Position numbers and translations under genes: made by a program
Source: Accumulibacter sp.
GTDB taxonomy: Bacteria; Pseudomonadota; Gammaproteobacteria; Burkholderiales; Rhodocyclaceae
Direction: 5' to 3'
Assembly (NCBI GenBank): GCA_031274075.1
Contig: JAISQQ010000269.1
Coordinates: forward strand, 1-5,382
Length of the DNA stretch: 5,382 nt
Shown here: piece after piece, positions 1-5,329 of the stretch
Layout: each line of letters begins with the position of its first letter
Position numbering within the stretch: the first letter of the stretch is position 1
The notes under the pieces: model-generated
The model's input: only the letters and a program-made list of their open reading frames with translations
The model's database searches: none
Told to the model about the DNA's origin: nothing

Positions 1-7
1 CCCTGAA

Positions 8-1282
8 ATGAACCGCCTGTTCGCCCGATTCGACAAGACGAAGCACTCGCCATCGCTGGGCGCGTTTGAAATCTTCCGCTACATCGGACCGGGCATGCTG
101 GTCACGGTGGGCTTCATCGATCCGGGCAACTGGGCCGCCAACATTGCCGGCGGCGCGCAATTCGGCACCGCCTTGCTGTGGGTCATCACCCTCTCCACGC
201 TGATGCTGATCGTCCTGCAGCACAACGCGGCGCACCTCGGCATCGCCACCGGACTGTGCCTTTCCGAAGCGGCCACGCGACACCTGCCGGTCCGCACCGG
301 GCGTTCCCTGGTCGCCTCGGCGGTGCTCGCCGCCATTTCCACGGAAGTCGCCGAACTGCTCGGCGCGGCCATCGCCATCAACATGCTGCTCGGCGTGCCG
401 ATCAAGCTGGCGGCGGCCGGCGTCACCGTATTCGTCGCGCTCTTCCTCTACAGCAATTCGTACAAGCGCGTCGAAACGGTGATCATCGGCTTCGTCTCGA
501 TCATCGGCGTCTCCTTCATCTACGAACTGCACCTGGTACCGGTCGACTGGAGCGCCACCTTCCGGCACTGGGTGACGCCCACTTTCCCCGACGGATCGAT
601 CGTGCTGGTGATGAGCCTGCTGGGCGCCGTGGTCATGCCGCACAACCTGTTCCTGCATTCGGAAATCATCCAGAGCCGGCAATGGCAGCTGGAAGACGAA
701 CGGGTCATCAAGCGCCAGCTCAAGTACGAATTCCTGGACACGCTTTTTTCCATGGGCATCGGCTGGGCGATCAACAGCGCCATGATCATCGTCGCGGCCT
801 ACACCTTCTTCAACGCCCACATCGAAATCGCCGAACTCTCGCAAGCGTCCGTGGTGCTCGAACCCATCCTGGGCAAGGGCGCGGCGCTGGTCTTCGCCTT
901 CGCCCTGCTCTGCGCCGGTATCGCCTCGTCGATCACCGGCGGCATTGCCGGCGGCAGCATTTTCGCCGGCCTGTTCGGCGAACCCTACGACATCAAGGAC
1001 AGCCATTCCCGGCTGGGGGTCAGCCTCGTGCTCGTTCTCTCGCTGGCGATCATCCTCTTGATCGAGGATACCCTGCAAGGGCTGGTGCTCTCGCAGGTCG
1101 TGCTCTCGCTGCAACTCCCCTTCACCATCTACCTGCTGGTCCGCCTCACCTCGTCCCGGGAAGTGATGGGCGCGCACGTCAACCGGCCCGGCACCCGCTG
1201 GCTGCTGATCGCCTTCGGCGTGATCATCACCCTGCTCAACTTCTACCTGCTTTTCGATCTCGCCCGCAGCCTGTTGGCCTGA
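8..1282 (+). CDS. mntH: Nramp-family divalent metal (Mn2+/Fe2+) : H+ symporter, MntH-like
   Basis: Inner-membrane importer of Mn2+ or Fe2+ driven by protons. The 424-aa product is close to the usual bacterial MntH length (about 410-440) and reads as about 11 membrane helices. The Nramp signatures are present: DPGNW at residues 38-42 in TM1 (metal ligands D38, N41), a TM3 segment with E113 and E116, A207 and the MPHN motif at 210-213 in TM6 (ligand M210, H212), and the TM10 glutamine Q363 in LSQVVLS. The loop after TM8 (303-316) aligns with the conserved GQSS-TG-AGQ transport motif but has lost both glutamines (I305, G316), which suggests a divergent Nramp subgroup. The start lies 8 bases into the window, with no visible Shine-Dalgarno and no in-frame stop before it, so a slightly upstream start cannot be excluded. 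The promoter is outside the window. The gene converges with the dehydrogenase at 1706-2542. Family is certain; the preferred metal is inferred. Confidence 0.93.
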   Translation: MNRLFARFDKTKHSPSLGAFEIFRYIGPGMLVTVGFIDPGNWAANIAGGAQFGTALLWVITLSTLMLIVLQHNAAHLGIATGLCLSEAATRHLPVRTGRSLVASAVLAAISTEVAELLGAAIAINMLLGVPIKLAAAGVTVFVALFLYSNSYKRVETVIIGFVSIIGVSFIYELHLVPVDWSATFRHWVTPTFPDGSIVLVMSLLGAVVMPHNLFLHSEIIQSRQWQLEDERVIKRQLKYEFLDTLFSMGIGWAINSAMIIVAAYTFFNAHIEIAELSQASVVLEPILGKGAALVFAFALLCAGIASSITGGIAGGSIFAGLFGEPYDIKDSHSRLGVSLVLVLSLAIILLIEDTLQGLVLSQVVLSLQLPFTIYLLVRLTSSREVMGAHVNRPGTRWLLIAFGVIITLLNFYLLFDLARSLLA

Positions 1283-1350
1283 TCGGCCCTGGAGTGTTTT
1301 TGGCTTGAATGTTGATACATTTTCATCGCCTAAAGCTTGGTAGGCATTCC

Positions 1351-1371
1351 AGAGGACAGAGGACAGAGGAC
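1351..1371. repeat. Tandem heptamer repeat, 3 x AGAGGAC
   Basis: Three perfect, directly adjacent copies of AGAGGAC (1351-1357, 1358-1364, 1365-1371), followed by a partial copy (AG). Read on the minus strand the unit is a rotation of CTGTCCT, which resembles the CTGATCC heptamer at 3383-3465. The array is not inside a supportable gene. Confidence 0.9.
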
Positions 1372-1384
1372 AGTCCAGTTACCG

Positions 1385-1428
1385 GGCGCTTCGCGCCGGA
1401 GGTTTACGACCGGCGGATTGCATCCGCC
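1385..1428. repeat. Two adjacent small hairpins
   Basis: The first hairpin is GGCGC-TTC-GCGCC (1385-1397). The second has a 7-bp perfect stem GGCGGAT/ATCCGCC (1412-1418 with 1422-1428) and a TGC loop. No T-tract follows either in either direction, so these look like repeat-derived structures rather than intrinsic terminators. They sit directly before the REP-like hairpin at 1443. Confidence 0.6.
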
Positions 1429-1442
1429 CTGCATGGCGCGTC

Positions 1443-1462
1443 GTCCCGGCGCAAGCCGGGAC
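1443..1462. repeat. REP-like palindrome with GCAA tetraloop
   Basis: Perfect 8-bp stem GTCCCGGC (1443-1450) with GCCGGGAC (1455-1462), closed by the GNRA-type loop GCAA. Hairpins of this form, a C/G-rich stem around GCAA or GNAA and followed by CCAG, are widespread intergenic repeats in beta- and gammaproteobacterial genomes (general knowledge; copy number in this genome cannot be seen here). The CCCAG just after the stem (1461-1466) fits that pattern. Confidence 0.65.
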
Positions 1463-1521
1463 CCAGTTCGTTCTCTCCAGCGCAACCGCCGTCTCTATTA
1501 TTTGGCGGTCTTTGAATCGTG

Positions 1522-1536
1522 CGGCGCGTTGCGCCG
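1522..1536. repeat. Small GC-rich hairpin
   Basis: Perfect 6-bp stem CGGCGC (1522-1527) with GCGCCG (1531-1536) around the loop GTT. It lies just upstream of the first copy of the repeat unit at 1551. No T-tract follows. Function unknown. Confidence 0.5.
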
Positions 1537-1550
1537 TGAGGGGGACGGGG

Positions 1551-1588
1551 TTCCCTGGGAGCGCGGAGCTTCCGCCCCGCAACGGCGG
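1551..1588 (+). repeat. Intergenic hairpin repeat, copy A
   Basis: About 38 bp running from TTCCCTGGGAGC to AACGGCGG. The core is a 7-bp stem with a TTCC loop (GCGGAGC 1563-1569, GCCCCGC 1574-1580) and one A-C mismatch. It is nearly identical to copy B immediately downstream and to inverted copy C. Confidence 0.8.
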
Positions 1589-1594
1589 TGGGGG

Positions 1595-1631
1595 TTCCTG
1601 GGAGCGCGGAGCTTCCGCTCCGCAACGGCGG
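1595..1631 (+). repeat. Intergenic hairpin repeat, copy B
   Basis: Direct second copy of the unit, 6 bp after copy A, with one C fewer in the leading TTCC. The core stem is perfect: GCGGAGC (1606-1612) pairs with GCTCCGC (1617-1623) around TTCC. The base that is C in copy A is T here, restoring an A-T pair. Confidence 0.8.
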
Positions 1632-1642
1632 AAATGACACCA

Positions 1643-1683
1643 CCGCCGCTGTTGCGGGGCAGAAGCCCCGCGCTCCCAGAGAA
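1643..1683 (-). repeat. Intergenic hairpin repeat, copy C (inverted)
   Basis: Same unit on the minus strand. The core stem is GCGGGGC (1654-1660) with GCCCCGC (1665-1671) around AGAA. The variable pair is G-C here, against A-T in copy B and a mismatch in copy A. It begins 22 bases past the dehydrogenase stop codon, so it would lie in that gene's 3' untranslated RNA. With copies A and B it also forms a larger inverted repeat. Confidence 0.8.
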
Positions 1684-1705
1684 GATCGTGAACAGCCTCT
1701 GACCG

Positions 1706-2542
1706 TCACGCCGGCCAGAGCTGCCGGCCGCCGTCGACGCGAAGCACCTGGCCGCTGATATACGACGCCCCCTCCGAAACCAGGAATTCCACCGCCCTGG
1801 CGATCTCCAGCGGCCAGCCATAACGCTCCAGCGAACCGCCCGCCGGCGACCCCATCATGGCCTCGTCGATCGGCCGGCTGACCTTGAAGCGCTCGCTCAG
1901 CGTGCCGCCCGGGGCCACGGCATTGGCATACACGCCGTGGGGGCGCAGCAGCCCCGCCAGGCAGCGCGTGTATTCATGCACAGCCGCCTTGGCGGTCGAA
2001 TAAATGGCTCTTTCGATGTTGCCCACCGTTCCATCGACGCTGCCGACATTGACCACCCAGCCGCGTTTGCGCTCGATCATTCCCGGAACCACCTCGCGGC
2101 AGGCCAGGATGCAGGTCATCAGATTGCGCTCCAGGATCGTATGCAGATCGTCCTCGCCGATAAAGAGCGCGTCGTTGCGCTCGGGCTTCCCCGCGTTGGC
2201 CGCCGCCACGCCCTTCACCCCGATGTCGCCGCCCGCGTTGTTGACCAGGATGTCGATGTCGCCGAAGCGTTCGCGAATCTGCGCGGCGAGCGTCTTGACG
2301 ACGGCCGCCTGCGACAGATCGCCATAAACATACATGGCGTCGACGCCATGCGCGGCCCGGATTTCATCCGCGATGGCCGGCAAAGCCAAGCTTGCGCCGG
2401 CGACTTTCGGCGCCGCCGCCGACGATCCGTGCAACACGACCCGCGCCCCGCAACGCGCCAGACGCGCCGCGATCTCGCGCCCTATCCCACGGCTGGACCC
2501 GGTGATCCATGCGGTCTTGCCTTCCAGATGCCTGTTTTCCAT
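1706..2542 (-). CDS. Short-chain dehydrogenase/reductase (SDR) family oxidoreductase, substrate unknown
   Basis: A 278-aa cytoplasmic NAD(P)-dependent dehydrogenase of the classical SDR family. Visible motifs are the cofactor-binding TGSSRGIG (14-21), NNAG (101-104), and the catalytic set N140, S168, Y181 and K185 in YSTAK. A PGG segment (211-213) follows the active site, and the family's C-terminal SGQ-VDGG region is at 264-272. The spacing from NNAG to the catalytic Asn is about 15 residues longer than in FabG, because of an insert around 105-128. The start at 2542 is preferred over the in-frame ATG at 2569 because GGAGG (2551-2555) sits 8 bases before it and the product then begins just ahead of the first beta strand. 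It is the last gene of the minus-strand run, 89 bp after amiD, and may have its own promoter in that AT-rich gap. FabG-like and sugar or polyol dehydrogenases share these motifs, so no specific reaction is assigned. Confidence 0.9.
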   Translation of the reverse strand: MENRHLEGKTAWITGSSRGIGREIAARLARCGARVVLHGSSAAAPKVAGASLALPAIADEIRAAHGVDAMYVYGDLSQAAVVKTLAAQIRERFGDIDILVNNAGGDIGVKGVAAANAGKPERNDALFIGEDDLHTILERNLMTCILACREVVPGMIERKRGWVVNVGSVDGTVGNIERAIYSTAKAAVHEYTRCLAGLLRPHGVYANAVAPGGTLSERFKVSRPIDEAMMGSPAGGSLERYGWPLEIARAVEFLVSEGASYISGQVLRVDGGRQLWPA

Positions 2543-2550
2543 CGATCGAT

Positions 2551-2555
2551 CCTCC
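2551..2555 (-). promoter_or_regulatory. Shine-Dalgarno GGAGG for the SDR gene
   Basis: GGAGG on the minus strand, 8 bases upstream of the ATG at 2542. It decides the start: the longer reading frame from 2569 would place this motif inside the coding sequence. Confidence 0.8.
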
Positions 2556-2574
2556 AAAAAATGAAACAAAACCC

Positions 2575-2607
2575 AAAGGTGAAACGTGGAACACCCTTAT
2601 CACCTTT
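2575..2607 (-). promoter_or_regulatory. Inverted repeat in the amiD-SDR gap (weak terminator or leader structure)
   Basis: AAAGGTGA (2575-2582) and TCACCTTT (2600-2607) form an 8-bp stem with a 17-base loop. On the minus strand it is followed by GGGTTTTGTTTCATTTTTT, ending just before the SDR Shine-Dalgarno. This could be a weak terminator for the otnI-denD-amiD transcript, an operator, or a leader hairpin for the SDR gene. A second pair, GAAACG and CGTTTC, interleaves with it and could give an alternative fold. The stem has only three G-C pairs, so the call is tentative. Confidence 0.3.
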
Positions 2608-2631
2608 CGCGTTTCTTCGTATCCGCCGTGC

Positions 2632-3378
2632 TCAACGGCTTTCCGTGACTTTCCTGTTGAAAAGGCAATGGGCCAGCGCCTTTTCCTGCTCTTCGGACAG
2701 ATACTCGCGTCCACCCGCGTAGTGGCGCAGGAACGCCTGCCGCGATGCTTCGGGCGCGGCGGGGGAATAGCCGAGCGCGGCGAGCGCCAGCGTCAGATCG
2801 AAGCCTTCCGGCGCGGGCGGCAGGGGTTCGTCGCACCACAGCCCGAAGCCGTGCCCGGCCAGCCGCCGCCAGGGAAAGCGATCGCTCGGGTCCGTCTTGC
2901 GTCCCGGCGCGACGTCCGCGTGGCCGACGACGTTCGCGCCGGGGATGTCGTAGCGTTGAAGGACGTCGGCCAGCAGCCCGAGCAGCGCGTCGATCTGCGC
3001 GTCGGCAAACGGCTCGAAGCCGTCGTTGTCGAGTTCGATGCCGATGGACGCCGAGTTGATGTCGGTGTTCCCGCCCCACCAGGACGCGCCGGCGTGCCAG
3101 GCACGCTCCTTTTCGTCGACCAGCCGAACGATCTGGCCGTCGCGCCCGACGAGATAGTGCGCGCTCACCTTACGGCCGGGATCGGTCAGCGTGGCCAGCG
3201 CCTTGTCCAGGTTGCTGTTGCTGGTGTGATGCAAGACCACCAGATTGGGCCGGCGGGCGTCGAAATTCGGCGACGCTTCCACGCGCACGGCGGCGCCGGC
3301 GAGGGGACGCGGCGCGGGCGAGCCGCAGGCAAGCAGGCTCAGGGCGAACGGCAAAAGCAGGAAAGAAAAAGCCTTCAT
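2632..3378 (-). CDS. amiD: AmiD-like lipoprotein N-acetylmuramoyl-L-alanine amidase
   Basis: Zinc amidase (Amidase_2/AmpD fold) that cuts the bond between N-acetylmuramic acid and L-alanine in peptidoglycan or anhydro-muropeptides. The 248-aa product starts with a lipoprotein signal: one Lys, a hydrophobic run and the lipobox LLAC with C18. Gly at +2, not Asp, suggests outer-membrane anchoring facing the periplasm. Predicted zinc ligands are H50 (VLHHT), H153 (GHADVAPGR) and D163 (KTDPS), with catalytic E115 (GIELDN) and K161. The segments LATLTD, VSAHYLV, AWHAG and FPW match E. coli AmiD as I remember it. The C-terminal helical part (about 194-241) matches AmiD's peptidoglycan-binding-like tail, so the domain set is complete though shorter than E. 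coli AmiD (276 aa). No clear Shine-Dalgarno precedes the ATG; the upstream bases are heptamer repeats. It lies 63 bp after denD with no evident role in sugar-acid use. Confidence 0.93.
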   Translation of the reverse strand: MKAFSFLLLPFALSLLACGSPAPRPLAGAAVRVEASPNFDARRPNLVVLHHTSNSNLDKALATLTDPGRKVSAHYLVGRDGQIVRLVDEKERAWHAGASWWGGNTDINSASIGIELDNDGFEPFADAQIDALLGLLADVLQRYDIPGANVVGHADVAPGRKTDPSDRFPWRRLAGHGFGLWCDEPLPPAPEGFDLTLALAALGYSPAAPEASRQAFLRHYAGGREYLSEEQEKALAHCLFNRKVTESR

Positions 3379-3382
3379 AGGC

Positions 3383-3465
3383 GGGTCAGGGATCAGGGAT
3401 TCATGCGGCGGCGGAGCCGCCGGAAATTGATCTGATCCCTGTCATCTGATCCCTGATCCCTGATC
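3383..3465. repeat. Heptamer (TGATCCC/GGGATCA) repeat cassette around a hairpin
   Basis: Plus-strand copies of TGATCCC lie at 3433-3439, 3447-3453 and 3454-3460, with a partial copy at 3461-3465. Opposite-strand copies (GGGATCA at 3389-3395, with imperfect neighbours at 3383-3388 and 3396-3403) lie on the other side of a 7-bp hairpin CGGCGGC-GGA-GCCGCCG (3406-3422). The cassette fills almost the whole denD-amiD gap and extends into the 3' end of denD, where it encodes the last residues. No T-tract follows the hairpin, so a rho-independent terminator is not supported. Confidence 0.85.
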
Positions 3466-4425
3466 ATCCTTGATGAAGGCGCGGACGATGCTTTCGAAAT
3501 CCGCGTCGCCCTCGAAGCCGAGCGCCTGCGCGCGGCTCATGTCCCAGCGCCGGGGCCAGCTGTGGATGATGCGCTGGACCGCCGGATCGGCTTGCCAGCG
3601 GATCAGGCGGGTGGCGGATTCGCCGGCGACCTTGCCGAGCACATCGACCATTTCGCGCACGCTGACGCTGACGCCCGGCAGATTGATGACCGGCGGCTGC
3701 CCGAACGCCTCGGCATCGAGATCGTGTCCGTGGATCAGGCATTCGATGGCCTGGCGCGGGGACATCAGCCACAGTATCTCGTCCGGCGTCACCGGGCAGA
3801 CCGATTCCTCCCCGTTCAGCGGTTCGCGGATGATGCCGCTGGCGAAGGACGAGGCGGCCTTGTTCGGCTTGCCCGGGCGGACCGAGATCGTCGGCAGGCG
3901 GAAGGCGCGGCCATCGATGAATCCCTTGCGGCTGTAGTCGGAAAGCAGCAGTTCGACCACGGCCTTCTGCACGCCGTAGGACGACTTCGGCGCCAGCGCG
4001 GTATCGTCCCGCACGACATCGGGCAAGGCGCCGCCATAGACGGCCACCGAACTGGCGAAGATCACTTTCGGACGATGCCCGAGTTTTCTGCACAGCTCGA
4101 ACAGCCGCCGCGAGGCGTCGACGTTGATCGACAGCCCCAGGTCGAAATCCTCCTCGGCCTGGCTGCTGACCACGGCGGCCAGGTGGAATATGGAAGCCGT
4201 CTCGGCGTCGATGACCTGGGCCAGCGTTGCGGAATCGTTTACATCGCCGGTCACCACCTCGATCCGCGGATCGTCGAATCCGGACGCCGGAACTTTGTCG
4301 AACAAGGTGATCCGTTCGATTTTCTCCACGTGCGACGCGGCGTTCCCGAGCGTTCCCAATCGCAGCAGCCGGGCCGCCAGACGCCGCCCGAGAAAGCCGC
4401 CGCCACCGGTAATCAGCACTTTCAT
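3442..4425 (-). CDS. denD: D-erythronate dehydrogenase (NAD-dependent epimerase/dehydratase-type SDR)
   Basis: Predicted to oxidise D-erythronate to 2-oxo-tetronate (2-dehydro-D-erythronate) with NAD+, the first step of D-erythronate catabolism. The 327-aa extended SDR has TGGGGFLG (6-13) for cofactor binding, D43 at the end of the second beta strand (favouring NAD over NADP), D61, HLAAVVS (81-87), catalytic S125 or S126 in FASSVAVYG, and Y150/K154 in YGVQK. Overall sequence and length fit DenD rather than a UDP-sugar epimerase, and the overlap with otnI strongly supports this. The start at 4425 is chosen because AAGGAG lies 8 bases upstream and the protein begins right at the first beta strand; the open frame to 4893 merely runs into otnI. 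The start overlaps the otnI stop as ATGA, implying translational coupling. The last residues (QGSGIR) are encoded by the heptamer repeat, so the natural C-terminus was probably changed by repeat insertion. Confidence 0.87.
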   Translation of the reverse strand: MKVLITGGGGFLGRRLAARLLRLGTLGNAASHVEKIERITLFDKVPASGFDDPRIEVVTGDVNDSATLAQVIDAETASIFHLAAVVSSQAEEDFDLGLSINVDASRRLFELCRKLGHRPKVIFASSVAVYGGALPDVVRDDTALAPKSSYGVQKAVVELLLSDYSRKGFIDGRAFRLPTISVRPGKPNKAASSFASGIIREPLNGEESVCPVTPDEILWLMSPRQAIECLIHGHDLDAEAFGQPPVINLPGVSVSVREMVDVLGKVAGESATRLIRWQADPAVQRIIHSWPRRWDMSRAQALGFEGDADFESIVRAFIKDDQGSGIR

Positions 4426-5201
4426 TGCGCGATCTCCTTGAACCAGCCCAGGCCGTCTTCGGTCCGCCCGCGCGGCTTGTATTCGCAACCGACGAAACCT
4501 TCGTAGCCGGTCTCGTCGAGCAGCCTGAAGATGTGGCGGTAGTCGACCTCGCCCTCGTCCGGCTCGTGCCGCTCCGGAACGCTGGCGATCTGCACGTGGC
4601 CGATGCCCGCGAAATTGTCCTTGAAGGTCGTCGTCAGGTCGCCCTCGACGATCTGGCAGTGGTAGAAATCCATCTGCACCTTGAGGTTGGGCAGGCCGAT
4701 CTCCTTGCGGATGGCGTGTCCCTGGGCCTGCGTGTTGAGGAAGTAGCCGGGCATGTCGCGGTGATTGATCGGTTCGATGACCAGCGTCCGGCCATGCTTG
4801 GCCATCTCCTGCGCGGCATGGCGCACGTTTTCGACATACACGGCATGGTGCCGGGCGCGGTCGCCGCCGGCGGGAAAGTATCCGGCCATGCAATGCACGG
4901 TGGGCGTCTCCAGGGCCAGCGCGTAGTCGACGGCCCTGGCCACGCCGTCGCGAAATTCCCGCTCGCGCCCCGGCAAGGAGGCGATGCCGCGCTCGCCGCC
5001 GGCGAAATCGCCGGGAGGCAGGTTGAACAAGGCGTTCCGCAGTCCGTTTTCCTTCAGCCAGGCGGCGATCTCGGCGGGCGCGTGATCGTAGGGAAAGAGG
5101 AACTCGACGGCCTTGAAACCGGCCCGGGCGGCGGCGGCGAAGCGTTCTGGAAAGGGAACTTCGTTGAACATCATCGACAGGTTGGCGGCAAATTTGGGCA
5201 T
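4422..5201 (-). CDS. otnI: 2-oxo-tetronate isomerase (hydroxypyruvate isomerase family)
   Basis: Predicted cytoplasmic isomerase interconverting 2-oxo-tetronate and 3-oxo-tetronate, the step after DenD. The 259-aa product matches the usual length of the Hyi/OtnI family, a TIM barrel of the xylose-isomerase-like (AP endonuclease 2) type. It starts with the family's typical [11 protein letters not shown]. Likely metal-binding and catalytic residues are E143 (IEPIN), D178 (MDFYHCQ), Q204 (HVQIAS) and E240 (GCEYKP). Sequence alone does not separate OtnI from hydroxypyruvate isomerase Hyi. The 4-base overlap with denD, and the absence of glyoxylate carboligase or tartronate semialdehyde reductase nearby, favour OtnI. 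AAAGGA lies 5 bases before the ATG. It is the first visible gene of the minus-strand run, with 181 bases of repeat-bearing DNA upstream in the window. The OtnK kinase and OtnC decarboxylase needed next are not in view. Confidence 0.87.
   Translation of the reverse strand: MPKFAANLSMMFNEVPFPERFAAAARAGFKAVEFLFPYDHAPAEIAAWLKENGLRNALFNLPPGDFAGGERGIASLPGREREFRDGVARAVDYALALETPTVHCMAGYFPAGGDRARHHAVYVENVRHAAQEMAKHGRTLVIEPINHRDMPGYFLNTQAQGHAIRKEIGLPNLKVQMDFYHCQIVEGDLTTTFKDNFAGIGHVQIASVPERHEPDEGEVDYRHIFRLLDETGYEGFVGCEYKPRGRTEDGLGWFKEIAQ
4434..4439 (-). promoter_or_regulatory. Shine-Dalgarno AAGGAG for denD, inside otnI
   Basis: AAGGAG on the minus strand, 8 bases before the denD ATG at 4425 and embedded in the last codons of otnI. 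With the ATGA overlap it fixes the denD start and indicates coupled translation. Confidence 0.85.
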
Positions 5202-5206
5202 GGGGG

Positions 5207-5212
5207 TCCTTT
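5207..5212 (-). promoter_or_regulatory. Shine-Dalgarno AAAGGA for otnI
   Basis: AAAGGA on the minus strand, 5 bases (CCCCC) before the ATG at 5201. The spacing is slightly short but usable, and it supports this start. Confidence 0.65.
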
Positions 5213-5224
5213 CGTTCAGAAGCT

Positions 5225-5253
5225 GTTTGAGAAATCAGAAAGACGTTTGAGAA
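5225..5253. repeat. 9-bp direct repeat upstream of otnI (possible operator)
   Basis: GTTTGAGAA occurs at 5225-5233 and again at 5245-5253, exactly 20 bp apart start to start (about two helical turns), 24-52 bases upstream of the otnI start. Both copies are followed by CAGA a little further on. The position suits a regulator-binding site, but no regulator gene is in the window and no clear -10/-35 pair can be placed, so a role is inferred only. Confidence 0.35.
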
Positions 5254-5270
5254 GCAGATGGATCATCCAG

Positions 5271-5329
5271 GGTAGGGCGCGCTCTCCGAGCGCGCCGGGG
5301 GGCGGCGGTTTCGGAGAAACCGCCCTACC
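5271..5329. repeat. Paired inverted hairpin element (BIME-like)
   Basis: Two head-to-head copies of one unit. Outer arms GGTAGGGCG (5271-5279) and CGCCCTACC (5321-5329) are exact reverse complements. Inside are two 9-bp hairpins: GGCGCGCTC/GAGCGCGCC (5276-5284 with 5288-5296, loop TCC) and GGCGGTTTC/GAAACCGCC (5304-5312 with 5316-5324, loop GGA). Once one unit is reverse-complemented, both have the plan GGTAGGGCG, variable stem, TCTCCGA, complementary stem, CGCCG. It lies upstream of otnI, between it and whatever precedes it beyond the window. Confidence 0.85.

Larger units (their letters stand above)
1283..1705. other. Gene-free repeat mosaic between convergent genes
   Basis: This 423-bp stretch separates the 3' ends of mntH and the dehydrogenase. 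It holds one heptamer tandem repeat and at least seven short perfect or near-perfect hairpins, listed separately. Open frames here are short, lie over repeats, and have arginine/proline/serine-rich translations of the kind such repeats give, so I call no gene. Clusters of hairpin repeats at convergent 3' ends are typical of REP/BIME-type elements. They may stabilise or end transcripts from both sides, but no classical hairpin plus T-tract terminator is visible. Confidence 0.75.

Noticed and set aside
1276..1301. Possible mntH terminator: GGCC-TGATC-GGCC followed by TTTTT
   Set aside because: The stem is only 4 bp and the T-run starts 8 bases after it; too weak to call.
178..1308. Long plus-strand reading frame of 376 codons overlapping mntH in another frame
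   Set aside because: Its translation is Arg/His/Pro-rich with no family signal, as expected for an off-frame shadow in GC-rich DNA; mntH explains the region.
1309..1702. Short plus- and minus-strand frames in the mntH-SDR gap
   Set aside because: They lie over heptamers and hairpin repeats, and their translations are those typical of such repeats; no Shine-Dalgarno or domain.
3406..3422. Hairpin after denD as an intrinsic terminator
   Set aside because: Good 7-bp stem but no T-tract on either strand; treated as part of the repeat cassette.
2509..3435. Plus-strand frame of 308 codons opposite amiD
   Set aside because: Antisense shadow of amiD; the minus-strand protein has a lipobox and a full set of amidase motifs, this one has none.
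3433..3465. CRISPR-like array
   Set aside because: Units are 7 bp and mostly contiguous with no unique spacers.
3562..4506. Plus-strand frame of 314 codons opposite denD
   Set aside because: Antisense shadow; low-complexity Gly/Arg/Asp composition and no recognisable domain.
4426..4893. N-terminal extension of denD by 156 codons
   Set aside because: It lies entirely within otnI in another frame and is Arg/Pro-rich. The ATG at 4425 has a strong Shine-Dalgarno and begins right at the nucleotide-binding fold.
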